A stretch of DNA of 64,000 nt, taken from positions 1 to 64,000 of IMG/VR virus record IMGVR_UViG_3300029953_000022; one strand, written 5' to 3'. The number at the start of each line of letters is the position of its first letter. The first letter of the stretch is position 1. Below, piece after piece: positions 9,408 to 17,056 of the stretch. The position numbers and the translations under genes are program-made. The stretch is from a virus. A model generated the notes under the pieces. The model was not told the DNA's origin, did no database searches, and worked only from the letters and a program-made list of their open reading frames with translations.

Positions 9408-9436
9408 TTGTTTTTTCTTTTAATTTAATATATGCT
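9408..9436 (+). promoter_or_regulatory. Candidate sigma70-like promoter
   Basis: TTGTTT at 9408-9413, a 17-base spacer and TATGCT at 9431-9436, in the gap after the sigma-like gene. The predicted +1 is 9443, so the message would have a leader of only about 10 bases that is nearly all Shine-Dalgarno (AAGGAG at 9442-9447) before the ATG at 9453. Confidence 0.45.
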
Positions 9437-9452
9437 AATTTAAGGAGAATAT

Positions 9453-9653
9453 ATGGAATCAGAATTACAAATTGATTTAGATTGTCTGAAAGAAGATATT
9501 AATTTGGGTAATGTTAGGTCCGTACCTGCCAAAACAGTTATGGCCCTAGTAGACCGAATTGAAAGGTTAGAATATTATCTTGAACAAGAAAAAGTGATCA
9601 ATAAATCTTTTTCTGAAATGGTAAAACTTTTGAAGCATGGAGCAGAATTGTGA
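9453..9653 (+). CDS. Small coiled-coil protein
   Basis: 66 residues, acidic, with a heptad-like stretch from about residue 28 (VMALVDRIERLEYYLEQEK), so probably a short coiled coil that oligomerises. AAGGAG precedes the ATG. Its stop overlaps the GTG start of the GroES-like gene, so the two are likely translated together. I recognise no family; a regulatory or adaptor role for the co-chaperonin is possible but not shown. Confidence 0.7.
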   Translation: MESELQIDLDCLKEDINLGNVRSVPAKTVMALVDRIERLEYYLEQEKVINKSFSEMVKLLKHGAEL

Positions 9654-9982
9654 TTTTTTCGTTGAATAACCGATTATTGCTAGAAGAGTATGTCAAAAAA
9701 GGTCTCGAATCAAAAGTCGTAGGCGGCATTGCGACTCCAGGCCAAAGAGATGGTATCAAAAAATTAAAAATTCTAGCTGGAACTAGGCTTGCCGATGGAA
9801 GAGATATTCCTGCAGGATCGTATGCGTATTTAAGAGAAGAGGCCCTTCATACTCAAGCATGGTCATCTAAACTATTTACTTGCGAGGGCATTACTGGTAA
9901 ATTCATCCTCGTTGATTTGCAATGGGTAGAATTTATTGAAACCAATTCCACAATATCAAAAACTCCGAATCCAGGAGAATAG
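9650..9982 (+). CDS. GroES-like co-chaperonin
   Basis: 110 residues, the size of GroES (about 97) or T4 gp31 (111). It starts NNRLLLEE like the first GroES strand (DRVLVK), then has SKVVGGIATPGQ, which matches the mobile loop whose GGI tripeptide (here 25-27) docks on the chaperonin. Next come KILAGTRLADGRDIPAGSYAYL, matching the GroES turn between barrel strands, and LVDLQWVEFIE, matching the C-terminal strand. In that role it would cap the phage or host chaperonin. The GTG start overlaps the previous stop. It is unusual that the gene is 3 kb from groEL and on the opposite strand. Sequence similarity is modest, so a structure prediction would settle it. Confidence 0.7.
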   Translation: MIFSLNNRLLLEEYVKKGLESKVVGGIATPGQRDGIKKLKILAGTRLADGRDIPAGSYAYLREEALHTQAWSSKLFTCEGITGKFILVDLQWVEFIETNSTISKTPNPGE

Positions 9983-9995
9983 TTTTACCCATAAT

Positions 9996-10220
9996 ATGAG
10001 AATCGGACGACTCTACATCAATTTAATAGACGGATCTCTAGAATTTGGATTGGAGACCTTTCCCTGTAAATGTAAGTGCATGAACTTAGGTTTCATTTAC
10101 TTTATTTGGTCTGATGTAGACTGTAAATGTGCTGCCTGTAAACAGTTTGAGTGTATTTGTTCTTGCGAATGGTGTGATCAAAAATTTTATAAATGTGAAT
10201 GTGGCGATGAATCTGCATGA
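9996..10220 (+). CDS. Cysteine-rich small protein, probable metal binder
   Basis: 74 residues. The C-terminal half contains twelve cysteines in short spacings (CKCKC, CKCAACKQFEC, CSCEWC, CECG), enough for two or more zinc or iron sites. An in-frame upstream start at 9936 is possible but would lie inside the previous gene; the ATG at 9996 is preferred. The stop overlaps the start of the SbcD-like gene by four bases. The N-terminal half has beta character (MRIGRLYINLIDGSLEFGL). Function unknown. Confidence 0.6.
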   Translation: MRIGRLYINLIDGSLEFGLETFPCKCKCMNLGFIYFIWSDVDCKCAACKQFECICSCEWCDQKFYKCECGDESA

Positions 10221-11200
10221 AAAAAATATTGAGATGCGGAGATCCGCACGTAAAACCCAATAATTTAGAAGAATCCACTAGACTTCTTCAATTCGTATTA
10301 GACCAAGCTTTAGAACATAAAGTTGATGTGGTAGAAATTCTTGGAGATCTTTTCGACACTCATGATATCGTAAGACTTCGAGTTTTAAAATTTTGGCAAT
10401 ATTGGTTTACAGAATTATCAAATCAATCTTTCGAAACACGCATACTGGTCGGAAACCATGATGTCACCGGAGAATATTCTGATCCATACAGCGCCCTTCA
10501 CCCATTCCTATCATTGGAAAACGATAATTTTAAAATTATTCATGTACCTTATTTAGATGGAATTTATGGCTATCTTCCCTATATCCACTCGAATGATAGG
10601 TTTATTGAAGAGGCAAATCTTCTTGCTGCTAATGGAGCAAGAGTTCTAGTAAGTCACCCTAATTATGAGGGTGCGGTTTACGACAACGGCACCCCTATTA
10701 CTAGCGGTGTTGCCGATAGCGCATTAGATAGTCGGTATCTTCATCTAATTGGCGGCCATATTCATACAGAATTGGAAATTGGGCGTGTCTGGTATACAGG
10801 TAATCCGAGGTGGCTAACAAAGTCGTGCTCGAATAAGAAAAAAGGGATCTGGATATGCACTCATGATGACAGCGGCAAAATGACCGAAAAGCAGTTCATC
10901 TCAACAGAATCTGTCTGTACCCCGATCGTATCTGTGGTATGGAAAGAAGGCGAAGACAAACCTCAAATTCCAGAAAATGCCAAAGTTGATATCGAACTCA
11001 TCGGCTCATCTGATTGGGTTACCAAAGAAAAACTTGCTCTAAAAGGTGTTAGTGTTTCTAGTAAAATTACCGATAGCAAAAGAAACAAAGAACGAAAAAG
11101 CGGTAGTAATTTACGAGATTTCATATTGAACCACTACAAGGCAGATGTTGAAAAAAGAACTAGAATCCTTAAATATTTAGGAGACTTAAACCTTGTCTGA
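10217..11200 (+). CDS. SbcD/Mre11-like nuclease subunit (T4 gp47-like)
   Basis: 327 residues with the calcineurin-type phosphoesterase motifs in order: GDPHV (about 8-12), GDLFDTHD (about 43-50), GNHDVTG (about 80), a histidine motif SHPNYEG and GGHIHTE. These bind two metal ions in the Mre11/SbcD/gp47 family, which pairs with an SbcC/Rad50/gp46 ATPase to process DNA ends. The partner is encoded 2.3 kb downstream at 13528. In T4, gp46/gp47 act in recombination-dependent replication and host DNA breakdown. The gene overlaps its upstream neighbour by four bases. Confidence 0.88.
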   Translation: MKKILRCGDPHVKPNNLEESTRLLQFVLDQALEHKVDVVEILGDLFDTHDIVRLRVLKFWQYWFTELSNQSFETRILVGNHDVTGEYSDPYSALHPFLSLENDNFKIIHVPYLDGIYGYLPYIHSNDRFIEEANLLAANGARVLVSHPNYEGAVYDNGTPITSGVADSALDSRYLHLIGGHIHTELEIGRVWYTGNPRWLTKSCSNKKKGIWICTHDDSGKMTEKQFISTESVCTPIVSVVWKEGEDKPQIPENAKVDIELIGSSDWVTKEKLALKGVSVSSKITDSKRNKERKSGSNLRDFILNHYKADVEKRTRILKYLGDLNLV

Positions 11201-11513
11201 ATCCGAACCTACTAGCCTAAAAGACTTACGGAACCTCATGATGTTTTTTGGTCGTGTACCAGAAACGCACGTCAAGAATTTGCAATCACAACCTTTCATT
11301 TATTTCGATGGAGTCAAAGAAGCAAATGTTGATTACGATTTAGACACAAAAGCCAAAAGTTGGTTTGTTAAGTACGATCTTACTTTAGATAAAGAACCTG
11401 ATTTCTTAACAGAAAGAAGTAAAGGGCTAGAAAAGGCCATTAGACTACTTTTTTGGAAAGAAGTCGTATTGCATATTGCAATAAACAATAAAGAGGTATA
11501 TAAAAGTGAGTGA
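11193..11513 (+). CDS. Hypothetical protein between sbcD and an HTH gene
   Basis: 106 residues. The start is TTG at 11193, overlapping the sbcD-like stop and preceded by TAGGAG at suitable distance, which favours it over later in-frame ATGs. It is acidic and probably alpha/beta, with a C-terminal helix (LEKAIRLLFWKEVVLHIAI). No family recognised. Its overlap with both neighbours places it in the sbcDC operon. Confidence 0.6.
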   Translation: MSESEPTSLKDLRNLMMFFGRVPETHVKNLQSQPFIYFDGVKEANVDYDLDTKAKSWFVKYDLTLDKEPDFLTERSKGLEKAIRLLFWKEVVLHIAINNKEVYKSE

Positions 11514-12210
11514 TCCGAAAGATTTATCCGTAATTCCACATAGCGATTTTACCATGAGGGATCTTGAGTTGGTTGAGCAATTCAAAGAAGGGGGTATGCT
11601 CGGACTCCATACCTTAACAGACGTAGACGTAGAGAGAATGATGTCTCTTTATATGGACGGTAAAAGTTACAGGCAAATTGCTGCTTTACTTAAGAAAAAC
11701 AAGACGATAGTTCTTTTTTTAGCTCATAAATTCAAATGGTTTGAACTTCGCGCAGAATATTTAGACGAATTGCATGCGACCCTAAAGGGTAAAATTGTAG
11801 AGGCCAAATTACAGGATCAAGAATTTTTATTGCATTTAAGTCTTGCATATAAGAAAAAAATAGGTAAAAATATAGATCAGTACTTAAGAACTGACAATTC
11901 TGAGTTTTACGACCAGATCAATAGTAGAGATCTAGGGACACTGATGAAAGTTATGGAAATGCTTCACAAATTAAATAGCGAGAATTTAGGCGAAAGACAG
12001 CCCCTTGTTGGTCTCAGTGGTATGAGTGAAGGTGTTAATATTACCAAAACAGGCCCTAATTCTGTCGAAATTACTCCAAAACAGACACCATTTGCATCAA
12101 AACTTAAACAATTTGCAGAATTAAAGCGCGAACAAGAAAAACAAGAAGCTGCAGAAAAAAGTGATGATATAAACAAAGAGTCCGATAAAATAAAAAAAAG
12201 CAGAAAGTGA
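11506..12210 (+). CDS. Helix-turn-helix DNA-binding protein
   Basis: 234 residues, GTG start overlapping the previous stop. Residues about 42-80 (SLYMDGKSYRQIAALLKKNK) form a helix-turn-helix of the type in small terminases and transposase-like regulators, followed by a hydrophobic FKWFELRAEY helix. The middle is helical, and the C-terminal about 50 residues are very charged and probably disordered. The HTH followed by FKW resembles small terminase subunits, which bind packaging sites, but the gene is far from terL and on the opposite strand. A transcriptional regulator is the alternative. Confidence 0.55.
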   Translation: MSDPKDLSVIPHSDFTMRDLELVEQFKEGGMLGLHTLTDVDVERMMSLYMDGKSYRQIAALLKKNKTIVLFLAHKFKWFELRAEYLDELHATLKGKIVEAKLQDQEFLLHLSLAYKKKIGKNIDQYLRTDNSEFYDQINSRDLGTLMKVMEMLHKLNSENLGERQPLVGLSGMSEGVNITKTGPNSVEITPKQTPFASKLKQFAELKREQEKQEAAEKSDDINKESDKIKKSRK

Positions 12211-12218
12211 ATAGTAAA

Positions 12219-13094
12219 ATGAATAAAATTGTGATTACCATCCTATTAGGACTAGGAGTTGTCCTTATCCCCCACAACTCTATTTCCCAGGGAAAGAGTT
12301 CTCCAGATTTAACCCCCACTGTTACCCTAACAAGTAAAAATTTGCTTGTATTGAGTGGTGAAGTAGATGGAGAAACAACTTCTGCTGTAATTTCAAGGGC
12401 TAAAGAACTTTGTGAAGTTAGTCAGGTTCAAAAATTGTTCGGAAAAAGACCAAAACTTAAACTTTTTATCAATTCCCCAGGCGGAGGCATTCAACCTGGA
12501 TTAGAAATGATTGAAGCTCTTAGGGGTACCGGTTGTCAAATCGATACAATCACTACCTTTGCCGCAAGTATGGCTTTTCAAATTGTACAAAATCTGGATG
12601 ACCGTTTAGTTCTTAAAAATGGCGTTATGATGAGTCACCACGCAGCCGGAGGCTTTGAAGGCTCTTTTGGTGGAGCTAAACCTTCACAACTAGATAGCCG
12701 GTATCAATTTTGGTTGGATCGTATTCGTGAACTTGATGAACAAACAGTATCTCGTACCAAAGGAAAACAAACCTATGAAAGTTACCTTAAAGAATATGAC
12801 CACGAGATGTGGTTAACTGGTACTAAATCGGTACAAGAAGGCTATAGTGATGAAGTAGTACTGGTTAAATGCGATTCCAGTATTCAAGGTACTTCTAAGC
12901 ATAGTTTGGATTTTATGGGAATTGCAATTTCTTATGAATTAGATAATTGCCCTCTAAATACTGCACCTATGAATATTAGTATGCTTCTTCCTCAAGGCAA
13001 GGAATTACCAACAGAAATTAAGAATGAGATTAAATCTAAGTTCTTAAATCAATTCTATAATTCTCAAAAACAAGAAATCCCAATGTACTGGTAA
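12219..13094 (+). CDS. Exported ClpP-like serine protease
   Basis: 291 residues from the ATG at 12219 (a GTG at 12207 would add four). The first 23 residues form a signal peptide (MNKIVITILLGLGVVLI, then polar). The rest matches the ClpP/crotonase fold: KLFINSPGGGIQPGLEMIEAL at 80-100 (oxyanion loop), nucleophile motif FAASMAF with Ser117, and SHHAAGG with His140 or His141. Clp peptidases are normally cytosolic partners of ClpX or ClpA; an exported copy must work without an unfoldase. Phage ClpP-like proteins are best known as prohead proteases, but those carry no signal peptide. The target is unknown: host envelope proteins or superinfection factors are guesses. Confidence 0.8.
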   Translation: MNKIVITILLGLGVVLIPHNSISQGKSSPDLTPTVTLTSKNLLVLSGEVDGETTSAVISRAKELCEVSQVQKLFGKRPKLKLFINSPGGGIQPGLEMIEALRGTGCQIDTITTFAASMAFQIVQNLDDRLVLKNGVMMSHHAAGGFEGSFGGAKPSQLDSRYQFWLDRIRELDEQTVSRTKGKQTYESYLKEYDHEMWLTGTKSVQEGYSDEVVLVKCDSSIQGTSKHSLDFMGIAISYELDNCPLNTAPMNISMLLPQGKELPTEIKNEIKSKFLNQFYNSQKQEIPMYW

Positions 13095-13097
13095 TCA

Positions 13098-13346
13098 ATG
13101 CCACTCATTAGCTATTCATGTACTTGCGGAATTAATTTCAAGAAGTACAAAAAAAATGCAACGGATGCACCACTTTCTCTCCCCTGCGAGTGTGGCCTAG
13201 AAGCTAAGAAGGCTTTTGGGCTCACTTCTTCTTCCCATAAAATTGTTATTGATAATGGCCTTATGTCTCGTAGACTTGAAATTGATCCAGAAATTATGGA
13301 GGTCAATGATGAACGATCAAAAAGAGATTACTCTGAAGAGGATTAA
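13098..13346 (+). CDS. FmdB-like zinc-ribbon protein
   Basis: 82 residues. The N-terminus (MPLISYSCTCGINFKKY, then LPCECGLEAKKAF) matches the FmdB-type zinc ribbon, with four cysteines in two CxC pairs. The C-terminal part is acidic and likely disordered. Such ribbons are small nucleic-acid or protein-binding modules of unclear function. It lies four bases after the ClpP-like gene. Confidence 0.65.
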   Translation: MPLISYSCTCGINFKKYKKNATDAPLSLPCECGLEAKKAFGLTSSSHKIVIDNGLMSRRLEIDPEIMEVNDERSKRDYSEED

Positions 13347-13347
13347 T

Positions 13348-13506
13348 ATGAGCAACCTAACCGAAGAAGAAATCGAAGAATTGGCCATTAAATCTTTTCA
13401 GAATATGGGTACCCCAGAAAAATTCCTGTGCGGTGAATGTGGTTGTTGGTATAACAATCCAGAATTTTTTGAGCATCCTTGCGTAAAAGAACTTGAAAAT
13501 AAATAA
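13348..13506 (+). CDS. Small zinc-knuckle protein
   Basis: 52 residues from the ATG at 13348. The frame is open further upstream, but only inside the preceding gene. It has an N-terminal acidic helix and then CGECGCWYNNPEFFEHPC, a Cys/His cluster likely to bind one zinc. It directly follows the FmdB-like gene with one base between them. Function unknown. Confidence 0.6.
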   Translation: MSNLTEEEIEELAIKSFQNMGTPEKFLCGECGCWYNNPEFFEHPCVKELENK

Positions 13507-13521
13507 ATAGTATTATATTAT
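13493..13521 (+). promoter_or_regulatory. Sigma70-like promoter with +1 on the sbcC start codon
   Basis: TTGAAA at 13493-13498, a 17-base spacer and TATTAT at 13516-13521. Counting seven bases gives +1 at 13528, exactly the G of the GTG start of the SbcC-like gene. There is no Shine-Dalgarno in the TACAAA that precedes it, so the message would be leaderless. Confidence 0.6.
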
Positions 13522-13527
13522 TACAAA

Positions 13528-15867
13528 GTGCTTATACCAAAAAAACTAAAATTTAAAGCTGTAGGTAGATTCGTAGAAGAACAAGTTCTGGACTTTACCG
13601 CTCTCGGTTCCTTCATTCAAGTTGACGCCAAGAACAATAACACTGGTGGATCTTCTGGAAGTGGCAAGACTACTCTATTTAGAGTATTAGAGTATAACCT
13701 GGGCCTGAATGACCTGTCCACATCTCTCCTACAATCTAGGCTAACAAAAGACTCCATTTCTACTACTGGCGAATACGATTGGGATGGCACTCCAGTCATA
13801 ATTGAACGGAACAAATCGAAGTTATCGATTACAGTAGGCGATCAGGTAACTACCGGTAGCTCTAAAATTACTGAAGAAAAGTTAGATGAAATTCTAGGTA
13901 TGCCTAGAGATCTATTTAGAAAGATTCTCCATAAAAGACAGGGCGAGGGAGGATTTTTCTTGGACATGGGACCATCCGATGTCCACAAGTTTCTAACGAG
14001 TTGCTTGAAATTAGAAGATGAGCAAAAGAAAATCCTGAAACTGGACGATATCCTCAAAAACCTATCTAGTAAAGAGATTTCTCTTAAATCAGAAGTCGAA
14101 TCTAATAGAATGGGGCTTGAGGCATCAAGAAATGCCCTAAATAGCCTTGGAGAGACCCCTAAACCGTCTTTTAATGCAGATTACATCGAGTTGCTAAAGA
14201 TTGAACACCTCAACGCTACTGACCGATATGATATCGCGGCGAGTGCTTATCACAACGAAAAAATGGAACTGGAACGGTCTAGACCCATAACATCAGTGTC
14301 TCCTTTTGACAGAAGTTCAATAGAAAAGGCCGAAGTCGAGATCAAGGAAATTCAAAAAAAGACGAGTGCCTTAGAATCTGCCGAACTTTCAAGACAATCT
14401 GAAGTCAAAAGTCAGATCGAACAGATTTCAAAGAAAATAGGTGATCTAGAGTTTTCGGAATCTTCAAGACAGTCTGAAGTTAGGAACAAAATAACTTCTT
14501 CACAATTGGAAATCTCCAATTTACAGAAAATTGAGCAAAATAGACAAGCGGAAATCAATGCTAAGATTTCTACCAATAGACTCGAATACAATAAAGCCTC
14601 AAATTTGGTTCAAAAAGGCGACCAGGCTAAAGAAGAGGCCAAGAAGTTGGCTGTGGAATTAAATAAGATTAGGGCCTCAATTTGCCCCACCTGTGAACAG
14701 GGATGGATTACAGAGTCCGTTAAGACCAAAGAAGCAGAGATCCTTAATAAATTAGGAGAGCACAGGGCAACAGTCCTTGCTGGCGCTGAAGCCCAAAAGA
14801 CCAAAGCAAGTCTGAATGAACAACACGCAGTTCTTCTTTTGGAAGTTGGTCCGCGTACAGTACCAGAAATCAATGATCTGACAAATAAGATCGCTCAATT
14901 AAGATTAGACTCAACTCCTAAAGAAATCCCAGAAGTTTCTGGTCTCAAAGCACAAATCGTTCAATTGAGATTGGACGGTACCCCTAAAGTTATTCCAGAA
15001 GTATTGGAACTTAAAGGACAATCTGAACTTAAAGAAAAAGAACTTCAAGCGTTTCGCCAACAAGAGCGAGATCATCAATCTAAAGAAAACACTAAAAATC
15101 AAGAAATACTTGCTGAATTTGCAAGAAAACAAACTCAACTGGTGGAAAAACATGAACCAAACATCAAGGCGTTTTTAGAACAAAAGAATAAGGCTCTTTC
15201 AGACCGTGAGATGGCCGAACTTAAAATTAGATCGTTTGAAGCAGAACTTAAAAGATATTTAGATTCTTCAGTCAAACTCAATACCCAATTCGTCGATTAC
15301 GCGCATATCGTGACTCAAAAATCAACTGATTTAGTTTCTATCCAAGAAGAAATCGAGATCGTAGAAGAATCCAAGAAAGCTATAAAAAGCCACTTATCCT
15401 GTTCATTCGATGATGCCCTAGAGTCTATTGGCGATACGGCCACAAGGCTTATTAGGCTAATCCCTAATATGTCCAATGCCACTATACAGTTTGAGGGCAC
15501 CAAGGAGACCAAGGAAGGCAAGGTTAAGGAAGAAGTCGTCTGTATGGTTAGTATGGACGGTGAAATTGGAGTGCCTCTTAAATCGCTTTCTGGGGGCGAA
15601 AGATCTAGTTGTGACATGTGCGTAGATTTAAGTATCATTAAATTCATTGAAGAGACTACCGGTAAGGGTATTGGGATGTATATTATCGATGAGGGTTTCA
15701 ATGGGCTAGATACCACCTGCATCCAGGATGCATTAGAGATGCTTAGAGAATATAGTGTTGACAAAAAACTATTTTTAGTAGAACATAATCCTATAGTGTC
15801 TGAATCCATTGAAAATAGAATTTTAGTGGTGAGAGATGGTTTGACTAGTAAGATTATTCAGCAATAA
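13528..15867 (+). CDS. SbcC/Rad50-like ATPase (T4 gp46-like)
   Basis: 779 residues. The SMC-type N-terminal half-ATPase has Walker A GGSSGSGKTT at 40-49. A long coiled coil follows, with near-repeated SRQSEV segments around 290-315, up to the zinc hook CPTC at 386-389. A second coil leads to the signature LSGGERSS near 687 and Walker B MYIIDEGF near 719. These features define Rad50/SbcC/gp46, the ATPase partner of the nuclease encoded at 10217. The coils are short compared with E. coli SbcC (about 1050 aa), as in T4 gp46. The GTG start coincides with the predicted transcription start. Confidence 0.92.
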   Translation: MLIPKKLKFKAVGRFVEEQVLDFTALGSFIQVDAKNNNTGGSSGSGKTTLFRVLEYNLGLNDLSTSLLQSRLTKDSISTTGEYDWDGTPVIIERNKSKLSITVGDQVTTGSSKITEEKLDEILGMPRDLFRKILHKRQGEGGFFLDMGPSDVHKFLTSCLKLEDEQKKILKLDDILKNLSSKEISLKSEVESNRMGLEASRNALNSLGETPKPSFNADYIELLKIEHLNATDRYDIAASAYHNEKMELERSRPITSVSPFDRSSIEKAEVEIKEIQKKTSALESAELSRQSEVKSQIEQISKKIGDLEFSESSRQSEVRNKITSSQLEISNLQKIEQNRQAEINAKISTNRLEYNKASNLVQKGDQAKEEAKKLAVELNKIRASICPTCEQGWITESVKTKEAEILNKLGEHRATVLAGAEAQKTKASLNEQHAVLLLEVGPRTVPEINDLTNKIAQLRLDSTPKEIPEVSGLKAQIVQLRLDGTPKVIPEVLELKGQSELKEKELQAFRQQERDHQSKENTKNQEILAEFARKQTQLVEKHEPNIKAFLEQKNKALSDREMAELKIRSFEAELKRYLDSSVKLNTQFVDYAHIVTQKSTDLVSIQEEIEIVEESKKAIKSHLSCSFDDALESIGDTATRLIRLIPNMSNATIQFEGTKETKEGKVKEEVVCMVSMDGEIGVPLKSLSGGERSSCDMCVDLSIIKFIEETTGKGIGMYIIDEGFNGLDTTCIQDALEMLREYSVDKKLFLVEHNPIVSESIENRILVVRDGLTSKIIQQ

Positions 15868-15870
15868 TAT
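15841..15870 (+). promoter_or_regulatory. Candidate promoter near the 15880 start
   Basis: TTGACT at 15841-15846, inside the 3' end of sbcC, with AATAAT at 15863-15868 (16-base spacer) or TAATAT at 15865-15870 (18-base spacer). The predicted +1 of 15875-15877 is three to five bases before the GTG at 15880, giving another nearly leaderless message. This is weaker than the other examples because two -10 choices exist. Confidence 0.4.
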
Positions 15871-15879
15871 GGGGTTACG

Positions 15880-16260
15880 GTGATACTACTTGAATTGACA
15901 GAAGAAGAACTAAATATTATTAAGAAAGCGATTATTACAGAGCATAAATTAGATGAACAGTTACTGTTTAACGAAAAACAGAAAAAAGAGCGTCTCTGCC
16001 TATCTACATTAACTAAAATCGAACTTACAACGCTCGCGCAAAAAGACACACTGATTAAATACGATGACTTTGAAAATATGGTTAGCATAGCAAAACAAAA
16101 CTACGTAAGGTTAGGGACAGAGGTCTTTCTTTCGAATAAGAAAGTGGAAGAGAATTATTTTGTCTATCTGTGTTTTTTAGAAGCTTTTACTTCTTGGTTA
16201 AACGAAAAGAATTTGCTTAAACGATTAGCCCGTTTTGATTTTACTGATAAAAGATGGTGA
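15880..16260 (+). CDS. Hypothetical helical protein
   Basis: 126 residues, GTG start. An ATG at 15869 in another frame closes after four codons, so GTG is the best choice. The protein is mostly helical and charged with no motif I recognise (LTEEELNIIKKAIITEH at the start, LCFLEAFTSWLNEKNLL near the end). It lies between sbcC and a zinc-ribbon gene in the same direction. Confidence 0.6.
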   Translation: MILLELTEEELNIIKKAIITEHKLDEQLLFNEKQKKERLCLSTLTKIELTTLAQKDTLIKYDDFENMVSIAKQNYVRLGTEVFLSNKKVEENYFVYLCFLEAFTSWLNEKNLLKRLARFDFTDKRW

Positions 16261-16263
16261 TTT

Positions 16264-16608
16264 ATGAAATGTAAATGTGGAGAACAGGGAGAACTTAAAG
16301 TCTTTAATACTTTTCAGTATTATTTTTGCAATAAATGCAAAAAGGAGATAGAAGAGTGTAAAATTGAAGAAAATCCCAACAATGCTAGCGTTGATGATTT
16401 CTATCTTGATTTGGCAGAACAAAATATTAAAAGCGCCTTAAAGAACATAAATGATTATTTTCAGCGTGATCAGGGCCAAAAAATAACCATTACTATTCCA
16501 ACAAGTACCAAACTTCATTATAAAATTTATAGAAATACACAGGGTATTTATAGAGAGTTACATGTCAAAAGTGACAGTAAAAACTGGGAAATAATCGAAA
16601 GGAAATAA
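16264..16608 (+). CDS. Zinc-ribbon protein
   Basis: 114 residues. MKCKCGEQGEL at the N-terminus and YFCNKCKKEI at about 20-30 form a four-cysteine zinc ribbon. The rest contains an acidic helix and a beta-rich C-terminus (KITITIPTSTKLHYKIY). It could bind nucleic acid, but no family is evident. Confidence 0.6.
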   Translation: MKCKCGEQGELKVFNTFQYYFCNKCKKEIEECKIEENPNNASVDDFYLDLAEQNIKSALKNINDYFQRDQGQKITITIPTSTKLHYKIYRNTQGIYRELHVKSDSKNWEIIERK

Positions 16609-16609
16609 T

Positions 16610-16912
16610 ATGGGTCGTCCAAAAAAACAACCGTTATCAGAAATGCAGAAAATGGCTAAGAAAATTGGTACAGATGGAGAGGATGTTCTCCGAGAACTAG
16701 AAGGTATGTCTGTACCTGAAATCAATAAACGTATTGCGCAAGCAAATCAGGCTATCTCAGAAACCAAAGAGGAGTTGGAAGCTAACGATAAATATACGGC
16801 AGCAAAGAATGATGTTAAACTCCTCAGTTCTGGATTCCGTGAAGTAAAGGCTCGCCAGAACGCAATTATCGGTGTTGCAGTGAAACTTCGCCAAGAAAAA
16901 GGCGAGTCTTAA
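16610..16912 (+). CDS. Basic coiled-coil protein with AT-hook-like start
   Basis: 100 residues. It starts MGRPKKQP, an AT-hook-like GRP motif that can contact the minor groove of A/T-rich DNA. A predicted coiled coil follows over about 48-75 (INKRIAQANQAISETKEELE). It is one base downstream of the zinc-ribbon gene. DNA binding is an inference from a very short motif. Confidence 0.6.
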   Translation: MGRPKKQPLSEMQKMAKKIGTDGEDVLRELEGMSVPEINKRIAQANQAISETKEELEANDKYTAAKNDVKLLSSGFREVKARQNAIIGVAVKLRQEKGES

Positions 16913-16921
16913 TTGGCTAAG

Positions 16922-17053
16922 ATGAAAGAATGGACTAAGATCAGGCTCATGTATGTTCTTAGTCCAGTAATTTTTGTTGGAATTATAGCCTATGGAGCTA
17001 TTCTCGACATTAGCGACCAAATTTCGACTAAATTGCGTAGGTTTAAGAAATAG
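16922..17053 (+). CDS. Small membrane protein, 43 aa
   Basis: The ATG at 16922 opens 43 codons; an in-frame TTG at 16913 would add three. Residues about 9-27 (LMYVLSPVIFVGIIAYGAI) make one hydrophobic span, followed by a basic C-terminus (STKLRRFKK). It fits the gap between two larger genes on the same strand, ending three bases before the RuvC-like start. I do not recognise it. Confidence 0.5.
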   Translation: MKEWTKIRLMYVLSPVIFVGIIAYGAILDISDQISTKLRRFKK

Positions 17054-17056
17054 GAT

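Noticed and set aside
15315-15809. 164-codon minus-strand frame inside sbcC
   Set aside because: Lies fully within the SbcC ATPase region, where Walker B and signature motifs are clear; the opposite frame is unlikely.
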